64,000 bases of DNA. Source: Tragulus kanchil. Lineage: Eukaryota; Chordata; Mammalia; Artiodactyla; Tragulidae. This document shows, piece by piece, positions 1 to 10,271 of the stretch. How positions within the stretch are numbered: position 1 is the first letter of the stretch; every line of letters begins with the position of its first letter. The stretch lies in the NCBI GenBank assembly GCA_022376925.1, contig JAIOJX010000004.1, positions 186,001-250,000 on the forward strand. The letters run 5' to 3'. The position numbers and the translations under genes are program-made. Under the pieces are notes generated by a model. It saw only the letters and a program-made list of their open reading frames with translations, was not told where the DNA came from and made no database searches.

Positions 1-377
1 TCTTCCAAGTACTTCAATCTTCCATAAAACTCATCTTGATAAAAATAATAAAGAAACAAAAAACAAAGCTAAGCCTTAGTAACTCTTTGTTTATCTCAAC
101 TGGAGCACAAAGAATATCTCTTTTGAATAAAGCAGAATTTTTTTTAATACAGTGAGGAAGGGTAAAAGGTAATGAACAAAAGAATGAATATATACATAAT
201 CTTATTATAGTTTGTTTTCATCTCACCAAGGGGATGACTGAATTAATAGTGCAGATATGAGGATGTGAAATTGATGGTAGGAGATGTATAGTAGTTAGCT
301 GTGAGAAGTTTCCTATATTTTGGTTATCACTCAGAAAGTGTTCCCTTCATATTTTCTTCAAGCATTTTAAGTGCCTA

Positions 378-512
378 GCTTTCCCTGGAGAAAGGAATGG
401 CTACCCACTACAGTATTCTTGCCTGAAGAATTCCATGGACAGAGGAGCTAGCCAAGCTGCAATCCATAGGGTTGCAGAGTTGATGACTGAGTGACTAACA
501 CACACACACTTG
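378..512 (+). mobile_element. Bov-tA SINE fragment
   Basis: The 3' part of a Bov-tA element is visible: a degraded version of the body (gaaaggaatggctacccact), the attcttgcctg and attccatggacagaggag blocks, and a tail reading gagtgactaacacacacaca. The tRNA-like head is missing. A second copy sits at 1516-1650 because of tandem duplication 1. Confidence 0.85.
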
Positions 513-869
513 TGCCCTAAATTTGTGCTACTGATCAAACTACCTATACAATCTTTTTTTTTAATTTTACTTTTTCTCTCTTAGTAATTTTCAAATATAC
601 AGTACAATATTATTGTTTATAGTCACATTGCATATTATATCTGCATGGTGATTTACTTTCCTTAAAAACTAACTTAAAGTCTTGCCCTTGGAGGGAAAAA
701 ATGCCTTTGTTGAAAATATTAATTACTAACTTACCACCAGGGGGCCTCATTTTTAGTTGCTTTTCATTATCTTGAGAGGGCTTAGCCAAAAACACCATGC
801 TGTGTTGCTGAGCGACACCTTGTGGATACATAATGAGGTATACTGGTATAACCAGTACAATACAACAAT

Positions 870-1012
870 ATTGGGGTCAAAACTCTGGATTCAAAGTCTT
901 ACTCTGCCATATTTCAGTATCAGCTGGGTTACATGGGCAAACTACTTAAACTATGTGTCAATTTACTCTATAAAAGGAGATGTTCTGTCAATCCTATGGT
1001 ACCTGGTTCATA
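870..1012 (+). mobile_element. MIR SINE (ancient), three copies by duplication
   Basis: The order of motifs is that of a degraded MIR: ggattcaaagtcttactctgcc, then a core like tgggcaaactacttaaac, then a weak tctataaaaggagat. MIRs predate placental mammals, so this is old host background. It recurs at 2008-2150 and 3108-3250 because duplications 1 and 2 both include it. Confidence 0.7.
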
Positions 1013-2296
1013 TGGTCAAAGTTATGGTTTTCCTGCCATTTGTTCTAACCTTTGAAATTTATAAGGATTCAATTCATACTTAGTCCCCCTACAGTCCTGC
1101 TCTGTCCCTGCTCCTCCCAGTCTTCACCTCTCTTACATTCTTCCAAGTACTTCAATCTTCCATAAAACTCATCTTGATAAAAATAATAAAGAAACAAAAA
1201 ACAAAGCTAAGCCTTAGTAACTCTTTGTTTATCTCAACTGGAGCACAAAGAATATCTCTTTTGAATAAAGCAGAATTTTTTTTAATACAGTGAGGAAGGG
1301 TAAAAGGTAATGAACAAAAGAATGAATATATACATAATCTTATTATAGTTTGTTTTCATCTCACCAAGGGGATGACTGAATTAATAGTGCAGATATGAGG
1401 ATGTGAAATTGATGGTAGGAGATGTATAGTAGTTAGCTGTGAGAAGTTTCCTATATTTTGGTTATCACTCAGAAAGTGTTCCCTTCATATTTTCTTCAAG
1501 CATTTTAAGTGCCTAGCTTTCCCTGGAGAAAGGAATGGCTACCCACTACAGTATTCTTGCCTGAAGAATTCCATGGACAGAGGAGCTAGCCAAGCTGCAA
1601 TCCATAGGGTTGCAGAGTTGATGACTGAGTGACTAACACACACACACTTGTGCCCTAAATTTGTGCTACTGATCAAACTACCTATACAATCTTTTTTTTT
1701 AATTTTACTTTTTCTCTCTTAGTAATTTTCAAATATACAGTACAATATTATTGTTTATAGTCACATTGCATATTATATCTGCATGGTGATTTACTTTCCT
1801 TAAAAACTAACTTAAAGTCTTGCCCTTGGAGGGAAAAAATGCCTTTGTTGAAAATATTAATTACTAACTTACCACCAGGGGGCCTCATTTTTAGTTGCTT
1901 TTCATTATCTTGAGAGGGCTTAGCCAAAAACACCATGCTGTGTTGCTGAGCGACACCTTGTGGATACATAATGAGGTATACTGGTATAACCAGTACAATA
2001 CAACAATATTGGGGTCAAAACTCTGGATTCAAAGTCTTACTCTGCCATATTTCAGTATCAGCTGGGTTACATGGGCAAACTACTTAAACTATGTGTCAAT
2101 TTACTCTATAAAAGGAGATGTTCTGTCAATCCTATGGTACCTGGTTCATATGGTCAAAGTTATGGTTTTCCCAGTAGTCATGTATGTACATTAGAGTTGG
2201 ACCATAAAGAAGGCTGAGTACCTAAGTATTGATGCTTTCAAACTGTGGTGTTGGAGAAGACTCTTGAAAGTCCCTTGGACAGCAAGGAGATCAGAC

Positions 2297-2810
2297 TGTA
2301 AGGGTTAGGGAAAGGGGCAGGGAACAATTTTGAAAGAATGAACATAGCCCAAGGACACAGCATAAACCTATTAGAATCAAGTGGGTCCAAGATAGCAGGC
2401 TAGACCTTGATCCTCAGTTAATAAGCTAAATGACACACCCAGAGGCGCCATGACAGTTCTGCCCTTTCCCCAAAAGAGCTCCATAATCCTCCCACTCATT
2501 AGCATATGGAATTACCCAGTCCATAAAAGCTAAGAATGCCATGTTTTTGGAGTCTCTGGATTTGTTCTGCGATGGCCCATGCTCTGTCTGTGGAGTGTGC
2601 TGTTCTCTGAATCTACATAAATCCATTTCTTAGTTATCACTTTGTCTCTTACTGAATTCTTTTCTGCAAAGAGACATGAAGAACCTGATCTCTGTTAGAT
2701 CCTAAAACCGCATATGGTGGGGTTTGGCTGGGTTCGAGTCCCAGTCACGTGGTTTCGAGTCCCAAACTGGGTTTTGGGTTTAAGTCCCAATCTAAGGTAG
2801 AACACTTTGG
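2297..2810 (+). mobile_element. Solo LTR, ruminant ERV type (copy 1)
   Basis: The block starts TGTAAGGG and carries promoter-like ccataaaagc (2521), an ataaatcc signal (2617) and a U5-like tail with repeated gggttcgagtccca units. It interrupts BovB, which is recognisable on both sides, so it is an insertion. No internal retroviral sequence accompanies it, which fits a solo LTR left by LTR-LTR recombination. The exact 3' end (2804 to 2810) is uncertain and a clean target-site duplication was not found. Confidence 0.65.
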
Positions 2811-3396
2811 AAACAAGTCAAACCTAAAGAAAATCAGGGCTTCCCTGGTGGTCCAGTGGGTAAGGACACTGCCTTGCTAATTTTTGGGGAACATCAGGGC
2901 ATTCCCCTGGGTGGTTCCATTATTTTTTTGGAGGAAAAATGCCTTTGTTGAAAATATTAATTACTAACTTACCACCAGGGGGCCTCATTTTTAGTTGCTT
3001 TTCATTATCTTGAGAGGGCTTAGCCAAAAACACCATGCTGTGTTGCTGAGCGACACCTTGTGGATACATAATGAGGTATACTGGTATAACCAGTACAATA
3101 CAACAATATTGGGGTCAAAACTCTGGATTCAAAGTCTTACTCTGCCATATTTCAGTATCAGCTGGGTTACATGGGCAAACTACTTAAACTATGTGTCAAT
3201 TTACTCTATAAAAGGAGATGTTCTGTCAATCCTATGGTACCTGGTTCATATGGTCAAAGTTATGGTTTTCCCAGTAGTCATGTATGTACATTAGAGTTGG
3301 ACCATAAAGAAGGCTGAGTACCTAAGTATTGATGCTTTCAAACTGTGGTGTTGGAGAAGACTCTTGAAAGTCCCTTGGACAGCAAGGAGATCAGAC

Positions 3397-3910
3397 TGTA
3401 AGGGTTAGGGAAAGGGGCAGGGAACAATTTTTGAAAGAATGAACATAGCCCAAGGACACAGCATAAACCTATTAGAATCAAGTGGGTCCAAGATAGCAGG
3501 CTAGACCTTGATCCTCAGTTAATAAGCTAAATGACACACCCAGAGGCGCCATGACAGTTCTGCCCTTTCCCCAAAAGAGCTCCATAATCCTCCCACTCAT
3601 TAGCATATGGAATTACCCAGTCCATAAAAGCTAAGAATGCCATGTTTTTGGAGTCTCTGGATTTGTTCTGCGATGGCCCATGCTCTGTCTGTGGAGTGTG
3701 CTGTTCTCTGAATCTACATAAATCCATTTCTTAGTTATCACTTTGTCTCTTACTGAATTCTTTTCTGCAAAGAGACATGAAGAACCTGATCTCTGTTAGA
3801 TCCTAAAACCGCATATGGTGGGGTTTGGCTGGGTTCGAGTCCCAGTCACGTGGTTTCGAGTCCCAAACTGGGTTTTGGGTTTAAGTCCCAATCTAAGGTA
3901 GAACACTTTG
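3397..3910 (+). mobile_element. Solo LTR, second copy from tandem duplication
   Basis: Same element as at 2297-2810, repeated by duplication 2 with about one single-base difference. It is not an independent insertion. Confidence 0.65.
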
Positions 3911-3937
3911 GAAACAAGTCAAACCTAAAGAAAATCA

Positions 3938-4249
3938 GGGCTTCCCTGGTGGTCCAGTGGGTAAGGACACTGCCTTGCAATGCAAGGGGCACTGGTTTGA
4001 CCCCTGGCCTGGGAAGATCCCATGTGCCATGGAGCAGCTGGACTGATGTGTCCAATTACCCAGCCGGAGCTGTGGAGCGCATGTGCCCAGAACCAGTGCT
4101 CTGTAACAATAGAGGCCACTGTGATGGGAGGCCCACATGGGCCAAAGAACAAAGATGGATGAAAATAGATAAATGAAAGACCAATAAAAGTGGGCCACCC
4201 GCTCCCCTCCCTCCCCAACCTGCCCCCTAGGGCAAAAAAAAAAAAAAAC
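3938..4249 (+). mobile_element. CHR-type tRNA-Glu SINE with perfect 14-bp target-site duplication
   Basis: The head gggcttccctggtggtccag and a B-box-like ggtttgacccctgg show a tRNA-derived pol III SINE. The body ends gaggcccacatgggccaaag plus an A-rich tail. The flanks cctaaagaaaatca (3924-3937 and 4250-4263) are identical, and BovB sequence resumes directly after the right one. The element therefore inserted into an existing BovB. The same body and tail recur at 33824, 50413 and 56450. Confidence 0.9.
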
Positions 4250-4545
4250 CCTAAAGAAAATCAACCCTGAATATTCATTGGAAAGACTGATGTTAATGCC
4301 GAAGCTCCATTACCTCATCACCTGATGCAAAGAACTGACTCATTGGAAAAGACCCTAGTGCTGGGAAAGATTGAAGGCTAAAGGAGAGGGTGGAAAAAGA
4401 TGAGGTGGTTATTTAGCATCACTGACTCAATGGACATGAACATGAACAAACTCCAGGAGATAGTGGAGGACAGGAAAGCATGGCATGCTGCAGTTTTATG
4501 GGTAGTAAAGAGTTGAACATGTTTTAGCAACTGAAGAACAGAGAC

Positions 4546-4764
4546 CTACAAAAAGGATTTCTTGTATATCAATTATCAAATCAAATAAGATTGCTAGATA
4601 AGAACAATCAAAATAGCAAGTATTCATTTTGTTAATAAGATGATAATAACATTACTGAATGTCTATTTGTGGCAGTTGCTGAGCTATTTTATTTATTCCT
4701 CACAATAGTCCTCTTTTCATTCTTGATTTGTTACCAAGTTAAACTCACTCTGCTCACCACACTA
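4546..4764. other. No recognised feature
   Basis: AT-rich sequence between the BovB tail and an LTR-like block. I see no coding signal, simple repeat or recognisable family. Confidence 0.5.
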
Positions 4765-5170
4765 CAGGCCAATCAATCTGAAAGATGAGGTATTGAGGCA
4801 AGGAAAACGACTTTATTTGGAAAGCAGTTGACAGAGAAGATGGCAGGCTAGCACATTGGAAAAAGACCATCTTATTGGGGTTTGGATGCCATAGCGGGAG
4901 GTGAGGAAACAAAGCAAAAGGCATTAATCTCGCAAACATCTCTTAGAATGTCAAGCGTTGGGCAGAGGAAGTGTTAACTTCCCTCTTTCTGCCATCTACA
5001 GGTGGACAGGATTCTGGAAAAAAATGTATTTTACCTCACAATCAGGCAGAGAATCAGGGTCCTCAAGGCAAGCCATTAAGCATGATTATAATAATAATAG
5101 CAAATAAAGAAAGCCAAAGAAACAGTTTGCAACATGGAGCCAGAATGGATTTTCTCCCTGCACCAAAGGT
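4765..5170 (-). mobile_element. Probable ERV LTR fragment, antisense
   Basis: The opening aaaacgactttatttggaaa and the following gacagagaagatggcaggct read like the antisense polyadenylation end of an ERV LTR (ctttattt on this strand complements AAATAAAG). The sequence is degraded and no paired LTR or terminal duplication could be defined. Assignment is by resemblance only. Confidence 0.45.
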
Positions 5171-5399
5171 AACTGATGTGTCCAGAGTTACACATCAGGA
5201 AAGGCAGAGTTGTTCTACAATATTGTGACAAGAGTAGGCAAGGAAATAATAATATATACAGGGAGAACGCTGTGTCTTTTGTGTTACACAAAGGAAGGAG
5301 GGGAAAAGGAGCAAGGTGGAGATATGGTCTTTGTCTTCAAATTGCTAATAGTTGCCATAGGAATAGAAAGTGATAGATTACAGTAGATAGTTTACCATG

Positions 5400-5960
5400 A
5401 ACGATGTCAGATTCTTGATCTCCAAAGGAGAAGATTTCACACTGGGACCAAAAAGACTTGGCTTTGGTCACTCAGAGCTTCATGCAGAAAAAATTTTATT
5501 AAAAAATAGGCAGTTGATAGAGAAAGATTCCAGCTAAAGGAATTGTCAGGGGGATAGAAGAGTACCCCCAGAAGCCAGTTTAGACAAGGCATTTTGTACT
5601 TTCCATTTGGTTATTAAGAATAGATCAAAAAAATACTTTAAGGCTGTGAAGGTCTTCCTAGGCCCACACCCACAACATTAACATAAGATTAGCCTCAGGA
5701 TGGTCTATCCATCAGGACTAAATGAGACATTCCAGTGCAAAATAGTTTGCCCCCATGACAATGAAGTTAGTTTCAGAGTAGATCTTTATCATCCTAAACA
5801 TTTTAGGCTAGAAAATGTTTGTTCCCCCTTCTCCTCCTTGGAACCCTTTGGCCTCCATATCAAGTCTTCCTCTTCACTCCTTTCAGAAAGCTTGTGTTTT
5901 CTTTCCAAATGACTCTAAATGTCATAATATTTTGGGTGAACAAACTTCTACCCACTTACA
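5400..5960 (-). mobile_element. Ruminant ERV LTR, antisense
   Basis: The block runs from ggctttggtcactcagagct, cttcatgcagaaaaaatttt and attaaaaaatag (antisense polyA region) through aagagtacccccagaag to gtttgttcccccttctcctc. This order resembles bovine endogenous-retrovirus LTRs. No coding sequence for it is adjacent, so it may be a solo LTR. Confidence 0.55.
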
Positions 5961-6104
5961 CAGAATAATTTTTTATTAGTCAGAGTTGCTTAAATATGGA
6001 GTGATCTTTCCTTGGAGATAATAAGTCTTCCTGAGTTAGCTTTTCTAAAGAAGAGTCTGTGGATAACTGGAAGAGATAGTGTAGGGGTTCTGTCTCATTA
6101 AAGA

Positions 6105-6160
6105 AAGAAAGAAAAAAAAAAACCATTAAACCATTAAAAAAGAAGAAGAAGAAGAAGAAC
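6105..6160 (+). repeat. Purine-rich simple repeat
   Basis: gaaagaaagaaaaaaaaaa is followed by (GAA)n at about 6140-6160, a short low-complexity tract. Confidence 0.8.
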
Positions 6161-6514
6161 CATTAAGGTATTTTCAAGTCTTAAGAGTCAACATTTCTAT
6201 AATAAATTTCAAAATGCAGTAATTTCTCTGGTTCACAGTAGACTTCATGGCAGAAATAACCCTTTACCTGAGTTTGTGCATTAGATGGGATATTTGTGAT
6301 TATAAGTGGTAGAATAAAAACTCTGAAAAGAAAAGTTAATCATAAATATCAGGAACTATATCAAGAAGTTCATAGGCAGAAGAAAAAACTGAAACTAGGA
6401 TCTGTAATATCATCTGTCTCCTCCCACCAACTGAATTTTTGCTTCTGCTTATATTTTTTCTCATTTAGTAATGTTGTCTTTTTACTTTCTTAATAGTATC
6501 CTGTGTTAACCCGA

Positions 6515-6870
6515 AATAGAAAAGACTGTCAGCTATTTCTCCAGCAAAAATGGATTTATTTGGGATCAGAAAGGCTTGGACTTTAGGGTCTGCAACCTGA
6601 ACCACCACAAGTCCTTGCAGAGCACGGAAAAAACGAAATCTTTTAAAGAAAGAAATTGAGAGGGCTATTGTAAACAAAAAGTCCATGGCTTTTCATTGAT
6701 TGAGTCTTTGCCAGAAAAAAAGGTCTTTACTGTTGGACTCTTTTGCAGAGCACGAGAACTCCCCTTTCTGATCTCCTGATAGTTTAATTGATAGTTTTCT
6801 TTATTAATTTTTTTCACGTTTTCCTCTTTTGATTGGGATCTTTCTTTGAAGCATCACTGATCAAATCAGG
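6515..6870 (-). mobile_element. ERV LTR, antisense, next to pol remnant
   Basis: It contains gctatttctccagcaaaaat, the antisense polyA-like ggatttatttggga, and cttttgcagagcacgagaac followed by gtttaattgatagttttctt. The same succession of blocks appears in the LTR at 17216-17580, so the two belong to one family. It lies on the 3' side of the antisense pol remnant (7236-9663), the position expected for its 3' LTR. Confidence 0.6.
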
Positions 6871-9755
6871 GTTCCCATTTGTAGTTGTTTTTTCTCTCTC
6901 ATGCCATGAAGGACCCTTCTGTGGCATGGTGTCTCATGTCAGTGCACAGATGGGAAACTTATTGTGGTCACACTCAGGTGAGGAAGAAGGGGAGGAGGGA
7001 GAACTCTTAAGCACTTTTTGTCCAAAGTGGATACATTATCAACTCATAGATACTGGAGATCATCTGAAGTCTTATGTCATCATCAAAAATTTGGTGACAA
7101 ACTTCCAACAGGTCTGTTCTGAATAACCTGGGTAAGTTATCTCATTAATGTGGTCTGCTTTAATTCAAGGAAATCTTTACTTTCAGGCACCAAATGACAT
7201 GTAAGTCTAGTCAGGTTTTTCAGTGCTTTCTTAAGTTATGAATCCAAGAGTCTACTCCCGTGAATTTGGAGGCACAAGGGTTGATAATAGGGCATGATAA
7301 AGACCTTTCCAGTGAGGCTGAAGAGAGTCCTTCTAGACCTGTCTTTTCCAATAGATGAAATCTCCAGGTTACAATGTATTCTTCTTAAGGTCTTTATCTC
7401 TTGAGAGTATACTGTGAAAAAACTGCTCCACCAGAACATAATTGTTTTTAATAGAAGCAATTAGACTTTTGCAATAGTGGAGTATCTTTCCTTTTATCAA
7501 TGTGAGTCACAAGATGCAGGGGCCAAGTGTATAGGATGTTCTGTGACCGTCTCAAAGGGTGAAAGCTTACAAACTACAAAAGAGGTAAATCTAGGATTTA
7601 GAAGGACCAATGACAGTGCTTTAGGTCAAGATATTTGGAGGATCTTCACAAATTTTACCAGCTGATTCTTAATTATCCTTAGTGTGTTAAACTAAGGTAG
7701 CAGATTTGAGGGTGTTAAGAACAGTGAAATTCTAAAACCAGTCAAATGATGTAGATTGTTGAATTCTGACAGTTAAATGAGTTCCTTGAACATTATAAAG
7801 TTGAAGAGAAGTTCATCAGGTAAGGGTAGTCTTTTCCAAGAGGATTTACCCACAGAAGAGGCAGTTGTCTTATCTGTAAGAGAAGGCTTCAGCCCAGTGT
7901 GAAACTATGCAGACCATGACTAAAACATATTTATATCCATGAGATGGATGAAGTTGTATGAGATCCATTTGCCAGACCATGAATGAATGATCCATTAGGC
8001 AGTTTAGCATCTCGGCAAGTAGTACCAACTTGTTTCCTTGGGTTGTATTTTAGACATGTGGAACAAGCACTTTTTTGTGTGATTTTGTTCATTTTCCCTA
8101 CAAATACTCATTCATGAACGCTATTATTCTGGCAATTGACCAATAGTTTAATGCATGTAGAGTGGTGAGGAGTGGTAATTTTAGTAGAAACTTCCAACAG
8201 GTCTGTTCTGAATAACCTGGGTAAGTTATCTCATTAATGTGGTCTGCTTTAATTCAAGGAAATCTTTACTTTCAGGCACCAAATGACATGTAAGTCTAGT
8301 CAGGTTTTTCAGTGCTTTCTTAAGTTATGAATCCAAGAGTCTACTCCCGTGAATTTGGAGGCACAAGGGTTGATAATAGGGCATGATAAAGACCTTTCCA
8401 GTGAGGCTGAAGAGAGTCCTTCTAGACCTGTCTTTTCCAATAGATGAAATCTCCAGGTTACAATGTATTCTTCTTAAGGTCTTTATCTCTTGAGAGTATA
8501 CTGTGAAAAAACTGCTCCACCAGAACATAATTGTTTTTAATAGAAGCAATTAGACTTTTGCAATAGTGGAGTATCTTTCCTTTTATCAATGTGAGTCACA
8601 AGATGCAGGGGCCAAGTGTATAGGATGTTCTGTGACCGTCTCAAAGGGTGAAAGCTTACAAACTACAAAAGAGGTAAATCTAGGATTTAGAAGGACCAAT
8701 GACAGTGCTTTAGGTCAAGATATTTGGAGGATCTTCACAAATTTTACCAGCTGATTCTTAATTATCCTTAGTGTGTTAAACTAAGGTAGCAGATTTGAGG
8801 GTGTTAAGAACAGTGAAATTCTAAAACCAGTCAAATGATGTAGATTGTTGAATTCTGACAGCTAAATGAGTTCCTTGAACATTATAAAGTTGAAGAGAAG
8901 TTCATCAGGTAAGGGTAGTCTTTTCCAAGAGGATTTACCCACAGAAGAGGCAGTTGTCTTATCTGTAAGAGAAGGCTTCAGCCCAGTGTGAAACTATGCA
9001 GACCATGACTAAAACATATTTATATCCATGAGATGGATGAAGTTGTATGAGATCCATTTGCCAGACCATGAATGAATGATCCATTAGGCAGTTTAGCATC
9101 TCGGCAAGTAGTACCAACTTGTTTCCTTGGGTTGTATTTTAGACATGTGGAACAAGCACTTTTTTGTGTGATTTTGTTCATTTTCCCTACAAATACTCAT
9201 TCATGAACGCTATTATTCTGGCAATTGACCAATAGTTTAATGCATGTAGAGTGGTGAGGAGTGGTAATTTTAGTCTCCAGTAAGACTGCATTGTTATTTG
9301 GTCCATGAGCTTTTTATCAAACCAAAAGCTGTTGAATTTCCAATCTTGTTTTTTTTTTCCCCTCTGATGTCAACCATTAGGCTTCTCAAGTCAATTTTTC
9401 TAAGTCATTATTTGAGGAAATACTCTTTGGACAACTGCAGAAGTTTGGCTGCTGTTGGTCTTGTTAAGGGCAACATTCTTTGCAGAAACATCAGCTAGGT
9501 GATTTCCTTTAGCTCCCAGAGATTTATGTTTAGAATGTCTTAAGATCTTCGTAACAGTAGAAGCAGCAGGTGAAAGTATTGGATCTACTAATTCCTGAAA
9601 ATAGAGTCCATTTAAATTTTTATTTCTGTTGAAAATAAGGAAGCCATATTGTTTCTTCAACATTCAAAAACTGAGCTGCAGTACCAAAAATGTATTTCTC
9701 ATCCACAAAATATTGACAGTTTTGCCCTTAACTAAAGTGAAAGCCCACATTTTTC
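6871..9755 (-). pseudogene. pol: Decayed class I ERV pol remnant (RNase H end and integrase), antisense
   Basis: On the minus strand an 87-codon open stretch (9663-9400) holds GNHLAD followed by AKN-A-L, the pattern at the end of gammaretrovirus-like RNase H running into integrase. Downstream on that strand, 7460-7236 contains the integrase C-terminal signature, seen as WKG and WIH blocks lying in different frames. A catalytic-core-like GTH block lies near 7780. Frameshifts and stops separate all of these, so no enzyme is encoded. Duplication 3 (7100-8185 = 8189-9274) falls inside integrase. Removing it leaves about 1.2 kb from the RNase H end to the integrase C-terminus, close to a normal integrase. 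No convincing env lies between integrase and the LTR. An upstream (5') part is cut off by the Bov-tA at 9756. Confidence 0.7.
7100..9274 (+). repeat. Tandem duplication 3 (7100-8185 = 8189-9274, offset 1089)
   Basis: The two copies of antisense ERV integrase sequence are almost identical (for example gacagttaaatg versus gacagctaaatg). Only agaa separates them (8186-8189). Two equal copies of the same integrase stretch cannot be part of a normal provirus. Confidence 0.97.
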
Positions 9756-9908
9756 TTGTTTAGTTGCCAAGTCATGTCCAACTCTTTTGCAACTCCGTGG
9801 ACTGTAGGCCACCAAACTCCTCTGTCCATGGAATTTCCCAGGCAAGAATACTGAAAGAGATTGCCATTTCTTTCTCCAGGGAATCTTCTCGACTAAGAGG
9901 ATATAATT
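9755..9908 (-). mobile_element. Bov-tA/Bov-A SINE, antisense
   Basis: Antisense blocks gttgccaagtcatgtccaac, ccgtggactgtaggccacca, tccatggaatttcccaggca and agattgccatttctttctcc are the reverse complement of the Bov-tA body. The tRNA-like head is missing or diverged. A duplicate lies at 10848-11001. Confidence 0.85.
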
Positions 9909-9997
9909 CAACCTGCTTGCCTGTAGTAGCCATAGGTAAAGATGCTGAAATTGAAGATTAAGAATTGTGTATGTCTTGATAAATGCATAAAGATATG

Positions 9998-10030
9998 GTA
10001 TGTGTGTGTGTATGTGTGTTTGTGTGTGTA
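9998..10030 (+). repeat. (TG)n microsatellite
   Basis: Interrupted TG/TATG tract between the Bov-tA and an L1 3' end. The duplicate copy is at 11091-11123. Confidence 0.9.
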
Positions 10031-10039
10031 GTATGAATA

Positions 10040-10271
10040 GTAGTATAGTAGCAGGAATACTGTTCAGCCATAGAAAAGAATTAATGTCATTTGTGGCAAC
10101 ATGGAAAACCTAGAGATTATTGTATAATGTGAAGTCAAACAGAAAGGAGGGAGGAGTTCTATATGATATCACTTATATGTGGAATCCAGATTGTGGTATA
10201 AATGACTTCTTTACAAAACAGGCCCCGATATCAAATTTACAGTTACCAAAGGGAAAGGAGGTGGATAAATT
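10040..10271 (+). mobile_element. LINE-1 3' end, truncated by a junction
   Basis: Contains gaatactgttcagccataga, atgtcatttgtggcaacatg, and tatgatatcacttatatgtg, the usual end of L1 ORF2 and start of its 3' UTR. The element is cut at the duplication 4 junction. The complete version is at 11133-11500. Confidence 0.85.

Larger units (their letters stand above)
1..2171 (+). repeat. Tandem duplication 1 (1-1033 = 1139-2171, offset 1138)
   Basis: The first copy starts at or before the window edge and matches 1139-2171 essentially base for base. It stops at the shared GTTATGGTTTTCC. After it the first copy runs into 1034-1138, which has no partner in the window, while the second copy continues into BovB sequence. 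The unit holds a Bov-tA fragment and a MIR. If the repeat is an unmerged overlap, 1034-1138 should also lie directly upstream of base 1. Confidence 0.97.
1828..3978 (+). repeat. Tandem duplication 2 (1828-2877 = 2929-3978, offset 1100/1101)
   Basis: Near-identical copies differ by single-base length changes (for example one extra T near 3430). The 1828-2171 part was already duplicated from 690-1033, so that stretch is present three times. The unit carries MIR, a BovB segment, a solo LTR and the first 40 bases of a CHR-type SINE. Bases 2878-2928 between the copies are filler of poor quality. Confidence 0.97.
2150..4545 (+). mobile_element. BovB LINE 3' fragment, interrupted and partly duplicated
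   Basis: BovB (RTE clade, ruminant LINE) 3'-terminal sequence starts near the cccagtagtcatgtatg block (2170). It continues through gttggagaagactcttgaaa to 2296, is interrupted by an LTR, resumes at about 2811 and 3911 (aagtcaaacctaaag), is interrupted by a SINE, and ends at 4264-4545 with the typical gaagctccattacctcatca, ctcattggaaaagacc and gcatgctgcagt blocks. It is 5' truncated and not coding. The duplication repeats its first part. Confidence 0.85.

Noticed and set aside
3938..4249. tRNA gene, from the A-box/B-box-like head
   Set aside because: The tRNA-like part continues into a SINE body with an A-rich tail and target-site duplication. No cloverleaf-capable complete tRNA is present.
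6871..9755. Intact or active provirus
   Set aside because: Only part of pol is recognisable, frames are broken, env was not found and there is only one adjacent LTR.
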